From: Gammaproteobacteria bacterium
GTDB lineage: Bacteria; Pseudomonadota; Gammaproteobacteria; GCF-002020875
DNA: 5,925 nt
Direction: 5' to 3'
NCBI GenBank assembly: GCA_018671205.1
Contig: JABHIC010000441.1
Location: 1 to 5,925 of the forward strand
Shown here: in pieces, positions 1 to 5,925 of the stretch
Numbering within the stretch: position 1 is the stretch's first letter
How the letters are laid out: every line of letters starts with the position of its first letter
Made by a program: the position numbers and the translations under genes
Notes under the pieces: generated by a model
Told to the model about the DNA's origin: nothing
What the model saw: the letters and a program-made list of their open reading frames with translations, nothing else
Databases searched by the model: none

Positions 1-7
1 TCCTTCG

Positions 8-41
8 AAAAAGAACCTCCTCCTCCTTTTTTCGTAGGTTC
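8..41 (-). terminator. Weak candidate intrinsic terminator of the efflux operon
   Basis: On the minus strand GAACCT (41-36) and AGGTTC (18-13) can form a 6-bp stem that is followed directly by TTTTT (12-8), in the right orientation and about 100 nt after the channel stop. The 17-nt loop is long for a terminator and contains a run of GGAGG-like purines. A competing 7-bp pairing (CGAAAAA at 34-28 with TTTTTCG at 12-6) would consume the T tract. This is a tentative call. Confidence 0.3.
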
Positions 42-66
42 CCCCACCCTCTGAGAGCCTTCTTTT

Positions 67-90
67 TAACGCAGCATTATTGCTGCGTTA
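67..90. repeat. Perfect 10-bp inverted repeat (stem-loop) in the operon 3' region
   Basis: TAACGCAGCA at 67-76 and TGCTGCGTTA at 81-90 are perfect reverse complements with a 4-nt loop. It is the strongest hairpin seen in the window. On the operon strand it is followed by AAAAAGAA instead of a U tract, so it is not a canonical intrinsic terminator for this operon. On the plus strand the following TCTATTT is only a weak U tract. It may protect the 3' end of the operon mRNA from exonucleases or act as part of a composite terminator. Confidence 0.6.
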
Positions 91-92
91 TC

Positions 93-113
93 TATTTCAG
101 GGGCATTGAAATA
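93..113. repeat. Perfect 7-bp inverted repeat in the operon 3' region
   Basis: TATTTCA at 93-99 and TGAAATA at 107-113 are perfect reverse complements around a 7-nt loop. In the operon mRNA this stem-loop starts 31 nt after the channel stop codon and is followed after only 2 nt by a stronger stem-loop. It is A/T-rich and lacks a T tract, so it is not a terminator on its own. Confidence 0.5.
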
Positions 114-144
114 TCGGCCTGTTCTCATGTAATCACTGTACCTG

Positions 145-1434
145 TTAATGGAGCAGCTGATTGACTCTCTCTACATCCTCCAACTCCAACATTCCAGTAG
201 ACTCCTTGAGTGTGAGTCTGGCCAGCAGTAAATCATATTTGGAGAGGGACATATCACGATGGGCACTATAGAGCTCTTTTTGTGCATCCAGTAGATCAAC
301 GGTTGTTCGGGTACCTACTTCAACTCCGGCTTGTGTGGCATTGAAGGCAGTTTGTGCGGAAGAGAGCACCTGAATTTGCGCCTTCACCAGCTCAATTGCG
401 GTATTGACTGCCAGATAGCTGGAGCGAACCGTCTTGACCATACTTCGTTGCTGTTGTACCAGCGCCATATCAACCTGCTGCTGCAACAATATCGCCTCCG
501 ATACCCTGGCACGAGTGCCGCCACCAGAATAGAGCGGGAGTGCGGCCTGTATACCCACTGAGTAGCCCTCTGCACCCGGGCCATAGAGGGTATTGCTGTT
601 TTCACTATGTGAAAGTTTGCCGATCAGGTCAACGGATGGATAGTATCCTGAGCGGGCAGATTCGATGGCTAGTGATGCCGCCACTTTCTGCTTGTGCAGT
701 TGTTGCAGCGTTAGGTTATGGCCCAGCGCCTGTGCAACCCACTGATTCACATCAGCAGGCTGAGGTGGTGTGAGTGGTACAGACTTTGCCAGAGGCTGCA
801 GAGGCGAAAGTTCACGGTTAATAATCTCGAATAGTGCCTCCCGGCTATTTTCTACCCCTGCACGGGCAGAGACCAGCGTGGCATTGATAAGATCAAAACG
901 GGCCTGGGCCTCCTGCACATCGGTCAGTGCAGAGACCCCTGCATCGTAACGTCCCTTGATCCGCTTTAACTGTTCACTGACCGCATTCATCTCTTGCTCT
1001 GCCAGTTGTAGCGTATCCTCTGAGGCCAGTTGGTTGAAATAGGCTCTGGCGACCCGTAGTAACAGTTGTTGGTAGGTCAATTGGAGAGCCAGTTCACTCT
1101 CCTCTCTGGATACCTGGGCCTGCTCAGATTTTTTGATTTGATCACGATGGTAGATCTTCTGAGTCACACTCAGGCTATAGCTCTCTGCCCGATTCTCATC
1201 GGTAAGAGGGGAGTTGTCCATGTAATCATAACTTGCAGCTGTCGTGATGGAGGGGAGCAAAAGTGCATTGGCTTGGCGGTACTGTTGCTGTTTTACCGCT
1301 ACCCCAAGACGGGAAATCTCAAGTGTTGGGTCTTGCTCCAGGGCATAGTGAGTGACCTGTAGCAGGTCTTCTGCCAATAGCGAAGTGGGGAGCGTGAGCA
1401 AGCCTGTGGCCAATATCATGCGTAGTCTGTTCAT
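145..1434 (-). CDS. TolC-family outer membrane efflux channel protein
   Basis: This is the outer-membrane exit duct of the pump, expected to form a trimeric beta-barrel with a long alpha-helical periplasmic tunnel. Residues 1-21 look like a Sec signal peptide, with probable cleavage after A21 (SLLA/ED) and no lipobox Cys. Two homologous outer-membrane efflux halves follow, at about 23-210 and 230-420. The internal duplication shows in the paired motifs DAGVSALTDVQEAQ (164-177) and GVEVGTRTTVDLLDAQ (370-385). LPLYSGGGTRARV at 299-311 is the classic hallmark of the second half. R376, D380 and D383 align with the Arg and two Asp residues that form the periplasmic constriction of E. coli TolC (R367, D371, D374), and D172 aligns with D153. 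The 429 aa length is shorter than E. coli TolC, mainly at the C-terminus, which ends soon after the last helix; this is normal for many family members. The start has AGGAG 8 nt upstream and overlaps the permease stop by 4 bases. It is the last gene of the operon, ending in TAA. Confidence 0.95.
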   Translation of the reverse strand: MNRLRMILATGLLTLPTSLLAEDLLQVTHYALEQDPTLEISRLGVAVKQQQYRQANALLLPSITTAASYDYMDNSPLTDENRAESYSLSVTQKIYHRDQIKKSEQAQVSREESELALQLTYQQLLLRVARAYFNQLASEDTLQLAEQEMNAVSEQLKRIKGRYDAGVSALTDVQEAQARFDLINATLVSARAGVENSREALFEIINRELSPLQPLAKSVPLTPPQPADVNQWVAQALGHNLTLQQLHKQKVAASLAIESARSGYYPSVDLIGKLSHSENSNTLYGPGAEGYSVGIQAALPLYSGGGTRARVSEAILLQQQVDMALVQQQRSMVKTVRSSYLAVNTAIELVKAQIQVLSSAQTAFNATQAGVEVGTRTTVDLLDAQKELYSAHRDMSLSKYDLLLARLTLKESTGMLELEDVERVNQLLH

Positions 1435-4400
1435 GGGGATATCTCCTGAGAAGAGGGCTGGGTCATGGGTGGAATCTCACCAAGGGCATTGAAATCATCC
1501 AGGATACAGTAGATTGACGGTACCAGAAAAATAGCGATCAGGGTGGCTGACGAGAGCCCAAATGCCAGACTGGTGGCAAGTGGAATCAGTATCTGTGCCT
1601 GGATACTGGTTTCAGTGAGCAGTGGCATCAAGCCCGCAATCGTGGTGACAGAGGTGAGCAGAATTGGGCGAAAACGGGCGCGCCCCGCCTGCTTGGCTGC
1701 AACCGGGATAGCAACCCCCTGTGCACGAGCCTCACGGATAAAGACCACCAGCAAAATGGAGTCATTAACGACCACACCAAATAGTGAGGCCATACCAATC
1801 ATGCTGGGGAGCGTCAGATCCAGGTTCAACAACATATGGCCAAATACCACACCGATCAGTGCCGTCGGAATCACCGACATGACCGTAATCGGCGCTAAAT
1901 AACCACGAAACTGGAGTGCCAGTAGCACATAGATACCGACCATCCCCAGAAGTACATTGCGTACAATGGATTGGCCCGTCTCCGCAGACTCATTGCTCTG
2001 CCCACGGACACTGATCTGGAGGCCAGGATATCTCTCTTTTAGTGCAGGAAACAGGGTCTCCCCCGCCAGAGTGAGTAGCTCTTGTGCATTGGCAATCTCA
2101 TTCTGCACATCACCCTGTACCGTGACTGCACGCTCACTGTTGATCCGGTGAATACGTGCCCATCCTCGACTCTCCCTGATCTCAACAGCAACATCCAGTG
2201 GGATCAGGGCACCATTGCGGCCCAAAAGGGTTAGCTGATCGAGGTCTGCACGGCTGCCACGATCACTGGCCGTCAGGCGCAGATCAAGCTCATAGGTCTC
2301 CGCACCGAGTGGGAACTCATCAACCACACTCCCCTGAAAAGCGGTTCTGATCTGGTTGGCGACAGTTTGTGCATTCAGCCCCAGTACCCCGGCGCTCTCT
2401 TTGAGATGTAGCTGGTACTCCCGTTTTCCAGGGCGTAGATCATCATTCAGGTCGGTCACTCCGGCGTAGCTGCCCAACCAGCTCTTAACCTCCGCTGACG
2501 CAGACCTAAGCTGGTTGAGATCGTTACCTATAAGACGGATGTCCAATGGTCGTCCACCGGGACCCACTGTGGGCTCCGTATAGGTGATGGCAATCACATC
2601 GGTCAGTAGCCCACTCTTTTCACGCCAGACCTGGCGTAGCTCATCCATTGGTGCATCACGCACCTCGCCACTCAGCAGGTCCACCGCAATACGCGCCACA
2701 TGGGAGCCTGACTCATGCGCATCCGGGTTTTCGCCATAAATTACCGTAACATGTTGAACCAATTCCAGCCCATCGGGCTGTCTGGGCTGAAAGTGCTGGT
2801 TGCTCTTTTTTAGTGCCTGGGTGAGTTGCTCCACGATAACCTCAGTGCGTGCCAGTGGTGTCCCTTGTGGTAGCAGTATCCGTGCCTCAATAAGGTTACC
2901 CTCAATCGTAGGGAAGCCGACAAACTTTAGTTTTCCACTTGCAGGCATCGCAATGGCCAGCAGCATCAGCATCACAACCAGTCCCAGTGTCAGATAGCGG
3001 TACTCCACTGCGAAGTCGATCATTGAACCAAAATAGTGGTCACGCAAGCGGTCGAACCCCCGTTCAAAGGCGCGCCGGAAGCGGGAATCCTCGCGCTGGT
3101 CGATGTGGGTCAGTGAGTGGCCCAGATGGTTGGGCAGAATCAGAAAGGCCTCCAGCAGGCTCACACTCAATACCACCAATAGCACCAGCGGGATGACACG
3201 CAGGACCTGGCCAATCTCACCACTAATAAAGGCGAGTGAGCCAAATACCAGCACGGTTGTGGTAAATGAGGAGAGAATCCCTGGTAATACCTGTTTGACT
3301 CCGGTGATAGCCGCCTGCAGTGGCCGGTCTCCACGTCCCAGGCGTGCGGCAATATTCTCCGCGATGACAATCGCATCATCCATCAGCAGCCCCACACCGA
3401 TGAGCAGCCCCACCATTGAAATCATGTTGATGGTCACGCCGATCAACGGCAAGATAAACAGCCCCCCCAGGAAAGAGACCGGTAGCCCCATGGTGACCCA
3501 GAAGCTGTAACGCAGGCTGAAGAAGAGCCACAGCACCAGAAACACCAGTGCCAGACCCGCTATACCGTTATCCAGTAACATATCCAGCCGTTCACGCACC
3601 ACAGATGAGCGATCTTGTGTCAGTGTCAGGGTGATCTCGCTAGGTGCGCGGAGCTGCTCTGTGGCCACAAAGGCGCTGATCTGATCGTAGACCTTGAGCA
3701 CATCCTGCGCCCGTGTCTTGGTGATATTGAGTATGGCGGCCCGTTTGCCATCAAACAGGATCTTTTTCTCCTCTTGCTCAAAGCGGTTAGTAATGGTGGC
3801 GATCTCTCCGAGAGGAATTGCCGCTCCGGACTGTCCGGAGATCACCACCAGCGTCTCAAGTGTGCTGATACTCTTGCGCTGGTCATCAATCCGTAAGAGC
3901 AGCTCCTCGTGCTCTCCCTCAAGCTGTCCGACCGGGGTTCCAATGCTCTGTTGCTGGATCGCATTGGCGATATCGGCGGCGGAGAGCCCAAACTTTTGTA
4001 GTCGGTGTAGTGGCACCTCAATACGCAACTGATGGTCAGAGAACCCCTGAACGGTGATCGTGGCGACCTTGGTTTGCTGCTTCAGGCGCGCCTTCAGCGA
4101 CTCCGCATAGGCCTTGAGTGCGACTGGATCGTCCGGGCCGGTGATGGCAATGGAGACCACCGCATCGGTGCGCCCCAGCTCCTCGGTAATCGGTGGTTCG
4201 GTCTCTGCGGGGAAATCATTAATGGCATCCACATTGGATTTGATATCGTCCAGAAAACGGGTCATATCAGCCCCTTCTAGCTTGACTAACGTGGCGACCC
4301 CCTGACCTTCACTCGCCTCACAACGCATCTCTTCTAGCCCAATTACACGATCTGTTGCCTCCTCCAGACGGCGACAGATCGCATCCTCAACCTCGGTGGC

Positions 4401-4559
4401 CGTTGCCCCTTTGTAGACGACACGGACCTCAACCTTGTCATTCTGAATGGCTGGAAAGGTCTCGCGCTGTAAGCCGGGTAGTGCCACTATTCCGAGTAGG
4501 ATGATGACCACCATCAGCAGGTTGGCTGCATTCGGGTGGTGGGTGAACCAGTGGATCAT
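1431..4559 (-). CDS. RND efflux transporter permease subunit (AcrB/AcrD/AcrF superfamily, atypical TM10)
   Basis: This is the proton-driven inner-membrane pump of the tripartite complex, expected to act as a trimer. Its 1042 aa match the full family length (AcrB is 1049). The architecture is the duplicated RND fold: TM1 at about 10-30, first periplasmic porter/docking half at 31-330, TM2-6 at about 331-477, a cytoplasmic-face amphipathic stretch at about 490-515, TM7 at about 521-540, second periplasmic half at 541-866, and TM8-12 at about 867-1020. The proton-relay aspartates are present in TM4 (D394 and D395, in GLLMDDAIV), as are R962 and T969 in TM11 (RFRPILLT). The TM10 position of AcrB Lys940 is Asn932, followed by Asp933 (VVVNDSILL). 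The N-terminal FTHHPNAANLLM resembles a broad subgroup of poorly characterised proteobacterial RND permeases. A heavy-metal (CusA-type) pump is disfavoured by the TM4 Asp-Asp pair. The start ATG has GGGAG 7 nt upstream and overlaps the adaptor stop; its own stop overlaps the channel start. Substrate specificity cannot be inferred. Confidence 0.96.
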   Translation of the reverse strand: MIHWFTHHPNAANLLMVVIILLGIVALPGLQRETFPAIQNDKVEVRVVYKGATATEVEDAICRRLEEATDRVIGLEEMRCEASEGQGVATLVKLEGADMTRFLDDIKSNVDAINDFPAETEPPITEELGRTDAVVSIAITGPDDPVALKAYAESLKARLKQQTKVATITVQGFSDHQLRIEVPLHRLQKFGLSAADIANAIQQQSIGTPVGQLEGEHEELLLRIDDQRKSISTLETLVVISGQSGAAIPLGEIATITNRFEQEEKKILFDGKRAAILNITKTRAQDVLKVYDQISAFVATEQLRAPSEITLTLTQDRSSVVRERLDMLLDNGIAGLALVFLVLWLFFSLRYSFWVTMGLPVSFLGGLFILPLIGVTINMISMVGLLIGVGLLMDDAIVIAENIAARLGRGDRPLQAAITGVKQVLPGILSSFTTTVLVFGSLAFISGEIGQVLRVIPLVLLVVLSVSLLEAFLILPNHLGHSLTHIDQREDSRFRRAFERGFDRLRDHYFGSMIDFAVEYRYLTLGLVVMLMLLAIAMPASGKLKFVGFPTIEGNLIEARILLPQGTPLARTEVIVEQLTQALKKSNQHFQPRQPDGLELVQHVTVIYGENPDAHESGSHVARIAVDLLSGEVRDAPMDELRQVWREKSGLLTDVIAITYTEPTVGPGGRPLDIRLIGNDLNQLRSASAEVKSWLGSYAGVTDLNDDLRPGKREYQLHLKESAGVLGLNAQTVANQIRTAFQGSVVDEFPLGAETYELDLRLTASDRGSRADLDQLTLLGRNGALIPLDVAVEIRESRGWARIHRINSERAVTVQGDVQNEIANAQELLTLAGETLFPALKERYPGLQISVRGQSNESAETGQSIVRNVLLGMVGIYVLLALQFRGYLAPITVMSVIPTALIGVVFGHMLLNLDLTLPSMIGMASLFGVVVNDSILLVVFIREARAQGVAIPVAAKQAGRARFRPILLTSVTTIAGLMPLLTETSIQAQILIPLATSLAFGLSSATLIAIFLVPSIYCILDDFNALGEIPPMTQPSSQEISP
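1443..1447 (-). promoter_or_regulatory. Shine-Dalgarno sequence of the TolC-like channel gene
   Basis: On the minus strand AGGAG lies 8 nt before the channel ATG (1434), within the Gln-Glu codons near the end of the permease gene. It is the best ribosome binding site in the window. It supports the chosen start and suggests that the channel can be translated efficiently at the end of the message. Confidence 0.8.
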
Positions 4560-5887
4560 TGCTGGGCTCCCGCTGCAGAGTGGAGCAGTTGTTGCTCCAG
4601 TTGCAGATCTGGATGAGACTGTAGGCGCATACCTGCGATGGCAGAGATGAGATCAGATACCACCAGTTGTTGCCCAGCCTCAACCCCTGACTGGATTACA
4701 CTGATCTCATCCTGGCTATAGCGTACCTCGACATCGCGGATCTCCAGCGCTTGTTGCGGGTTGACCAGGAGTACTTTACCCTCCCGTACCACGCTGCGTG
4801 GAATGATGATCTGTTGTGGCTGAATCCGCCCATTCAGCACCACCTTGACAAACATCCCTTTGGAGAGAGGAGGGCGTTGGCCAGGGATGATCTTGTCTAA
4901 AGGGTTGTCGATGGCAACCACCACCCCAATGGTGCGGGTCTCGGTGTCGATGTTGTCGGTGAAACGTACAAACTCCGCTTCCCACTCCACCTGATGCTCC
5001 CCCAGATCCATCTGGATGAATGGGTGCAGATCGGTATACTCCACCAGCCCCTCGGTCAGCTGTGTGGTATTTGGAGGGGCGGTGCCATGATTGATAAACA
5101 GGTGGCGCATGGATGACATCGCAACCTGGGCGACCACCTCAGATCGATCCACCCCATCCCCCTCAAACAGCTTCTGGCCGATGGTCACATATTGCTCTGT
5201 CTCTATGTTGAGGTTGGCGATACGCAGATTAAAGGGGGCCTGAATCCGGGTATTCTCCAGATCCCGTTGTGAGCGCGCCAGCTTGGCCTGAATCACCCGG
5301 CTTTGAGTAGGGATCAGAGCCAGGGTATTGCGTAGGTTCTGCACGGCTGTACGTGAGCTGAGCATGGCCCGCTCAGCACTATCGGCACTGCTTTGTGACG
5401 TGCTACCTTTTTGGGCCAGCTCTTTCAGGCGTGTCGCCTCACGTTCTGCCAGCACCAGATTACGCTGCTCAATCTTCAGTAGATCTTTGGTATTTTGTTG
5501 TCGGACCTCAAGCTCTGTTAATTCGGCCTTGAGCTGCTCCAGGGCCAACATGGAGTCGGTCGGATCGATACGGAAGAGTAGCGTTCCGGCAGGGATGATC
5601 TCTCCATTTCGTAGCCTAGAGTGCATCTCAACGACCCGTCCACTGACCTGTGCAACGGCGCTCCAGACCTTTGCTGGTTGCACCACACCGTAGCCTTTGG
5701 CAACAGGCTGCAGATCAACCCGAGGTATGGTGATGGTACGAACGGCATGAACCATCTCTCTGTTCTCAACCTGTGTGGGGACCAGTTTGTTGCCTGACAA
5801 CATCATCAATGCAAAAACACCGATTGCGATGGGGGGGATGATCCAGAGGCGGCGGATCGGGTGTTTGGTGGATTCTGTTTCATGCAT
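4556..5887 (-). CDS. RND efflux periplasmic adaptor subunit (HlyD/AcrA-type membrane fusion protein)
   Basis: This protein bridges the inner-membrane RND pump and the outer-membrane channel across the periplasm. Its N-terminus has no lipobox. Charged residues (RR at 12-13) precede one hydrophobic segment at about 14-31, so it looks anchored by a TM helix rather than lipidated. Family-typical parts follow in order: first lipoyl half at about 72-108 with VSGRV at 81-85; a coiled-coil hairpin at about 112-212 rich in Glu, Leu, Arg and Gln; second lipoyl half at about 214-240; beta-barrel at about 247-352 with the motif RTIGVVV at 318-324; and a membrane-proximal domain at about 355-425. The hairpin tip carries R153, L157 and S164, matching the R-x3-L-x6-S signature that AcrA-like adaptors use to dock TolC. 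The 443 aa length is slightly above AcrA (about 400). The ATG at 5887 is chosen because it leaves a complete anchor; its ribosome binding site is weak (AGAGAA, 8 nt away). The stop overlaps the permease start by 4 bases. Family assignment is firm, but the substrate is unknown. Confidence 0.95.
   Translation of the reverse strand: MHETESTKHPIRRLWIIPPIAIGVFALMMLSGNKLVPTQVENREMVHAVRTITIPRVDLQPVAKGYGVVQPAKVWSAVAQVSGRVVEMHSRLRNGEIIPAGTLLFRIDPTDSMLALEQLKAELTELEVRQQNTKDLLKIEQRNLVLAEREATRLKELAQKGSTSQSSADSAERAMLSSRTAVQNLRNTLALIPTQSRVIQAKLARSQRDLENTRIQAPFNLRIANLNIETEQYVTIGQKLFEGDGVDRSEVVAQVAMSSMRHLFINHGTAPPNTTQLTEGLVEYTDLHPFIQMDLGEHQVEWEAEFVRFTDNIDTETRTIGVVVAIDNPLDKIIPGQRPPLSKGMFVKVVLNGRIQPQQIIIPRSVVREGKVLLVNPQQALEIRDVEVRYSQDEISVIQSGVEAGQQLVVSDLISAIAGMRLQSHPDLQLEQQLLHSAAGAQQ
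4567..4571 (-). promoter_or_regulatory. Shine-Dalgarno sequence of the RND permease gene
   Basis: On the minus strand GGGAG lies 7 nt before the permease ATG (4559), inside the last codons (Gly-Ala) of the adaptor gene. Together with the ATGA overlap it fixes the permease start, and it fits ribosomes terminating on the adaptor and re-initiating on the permease. Confidence 0.75.
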
Positions 5888-5924
5888 GAGAGAGGTTCTC
5901 TAGTGAGGTGGCGGGATCTGGAGC
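5880..5924 (-). other. Possible 3' end of an upstream gene overlapping the adaptor start
   Basis: One minus-strand frame is open from the window edge for 14 codons (APDPATSLENLSHA) and stops at the TGA at 5880-5882, overlapping the adaptor start by 8 bases (ATGCATGA). This matches the overlapping style of the other two junctions and the weak adaptor ribosome binding site. Fourteen codons are too few to prove coding, and a second frame also reaches the edge before stopping at a TAG (5900-5902). The family cannot be named. A regulator such as a TetR-type repressor often sits here in related operons, but nothing in these residues shows it. No promoter is recognisable in 5888-5925. Confidence 0.2.
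5896..5901 (-). promoter_or_regulatory. Weak ribosome binding site of the adaptor gene
   Basis: The only purine-rich stretch at a suitable distance from the adaptor ATG (5887) is AGAGAA, 8 nt upstream, a poor match to AGGAGG. Most of it can pair with TCTCT at 5889-5893 (AGAGA, 3-nt loop, TCTCT), so it may be partly hidden in a small hairpin. It is weaker than the two internal sites, which would suit coupling to an upstream gene. Confidence 0.35.
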
Positions 5925-5925
5925 A

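Noticed and set aside
16..30. Plus-strand CCTCCTCCTCCTTTT resembling the 3' end of 16S rRNA (anti-Shine-Dalgarno)
   Set aside because: Only a short pyrimidine run matches. The conserved 16S sequence that should precede it is absent, and it is better read as the complement of a purine run on the operon strand.
67..90. Canonical rho-independent terminator for the operon
   Set aside because: The stem is strong, but on the operon strand it is followed by A residues instead of T. It is therefore reported only as an inverted repeat.
98..112. Near-repeat of 1481-1495 (both contain GGGCATTGAAAT)
   Set aside because: One copy is in the permease C-terminal coding region and the other in the 3' untranslated region. 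A 12-base exact match within about 6 kb is expected roughly once by chance, and the similarity does not extend further.
1543..1902. Plus-strand open frame of 119 codons
   Set aside because: It is antisense to the conserved TM9-TM12 region of the permease, has no family resemblance, and its composition mirrors the minus-strand gene.
3103..3510. Plus-strand open frame of 135 codons
   Set aside because: It lies wholly inside the well-supported RND permease gene on the other strand. Its translation is Ser/Thr/Pro-rich antisense-like sequence with no recognisable domain.
1431..4559. Heavy-metal (CusA/CzcA-type) RND pump
   Set aside because: TM4 has the Asp-Asp pair of drug-type pumps rather than the single aspartate of CusA. 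The methionine relay of CusA is not apparent, and the adaptor lacks an obvious metal-binding His/Met-rich N-terminus.
5328..5693. Plus-strand open frame of 121 codons rich in Ser, Arg and Cys
   Set aside because: It is antisense to the coiled-coil and first lipoyl region of the adaptor. The Ser/Arg-rich composition is what the reverse of Leu/Glu/Ala-rich coding produces.
5888..5925. Sigma-70 promoter directly upstream of the adaptor
   Set aside because: Only 38 bases are available and they show no convincing -10 or -35 element. The promoter probably lies outside the window.

Overview
This window holds one compact operon, read entirely on the minus strand, that encodes the three parts of an RND-type tripartite efflux pump. 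In order of transcription (right to left) these are a membrane-anchored periplasmic adaptor (HlyD/AcrA-type membrane fusion protein, 443 aa), a 12-TM RND inner-membrane transporter (1042 aa) and a TolC-type outer-membrane channel (429 aa). All three frames are intact, with no frameshift, insertion sequence or truncation. I see no tRNA, rRNA, CRISPR array or mobile element.

A dedicated outer-membrane channel implies a Gram-negative host. Moderate GC, the adaptor-permease-channel order and the sequence character of the proteins suggest a proteobacterium, most likely a gammaproteobacterium. This is inference from general familiarity with the families, and I cannot name a genus.

Layout: positions 5888-5925 are a short leader containing no clear promoter; an upstream gene may end here and overlap the adaptor start. 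Positions 4556-5887 are the adaptor, 1431-4559 the RND transporter and 145-1434 the TolC-like channel. Both internal junctions are 4-base ATGA overlaps (4556-4559 and 1431-1434), each preceded by a good Shine-Dalgarno sequence inside the end of the previous gene. This points to one polycistronic mRNA with translational coupling. Positions 1-144 are non-coding. They contain two adjacent perfect stem-loops (93-113 and 67-90) and then a weak hairpin followed by T5 that may terminate the operon (8-41).

How it works: by family knowledge, the RND trimer uses the proton gradient to capture substrate from the periplasm or outer leaflet of the inner membrane, the adaptor ring bridges the periplasm, and the channel trimer carries the substrate out of the cell. 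The sequence supports assembly of a complete pump. The adaptor has the R-x3-L-x6-S channel-docking signature at its hairpin tip. The channel keeps the Arg/Asp/Asp periplasmic gate. The permease keeps the TM4 Asp-Asp pair and the TM11 Arg/Thr of the proton relay.

The most notable departure is in TM10 of the permease, where the proton-relay lysine of AcrB is replaced by Asn-Asp. The phenylalanine-rich drug pocket of AcrB is also not evident. The pump should therefore not be assumed to be an AcrB-like multidrug pump, and its substrate cannot be read from this window. Overall this is a recognisable system belonging to a little-characterised RND subgroup rather than a new kind of system.
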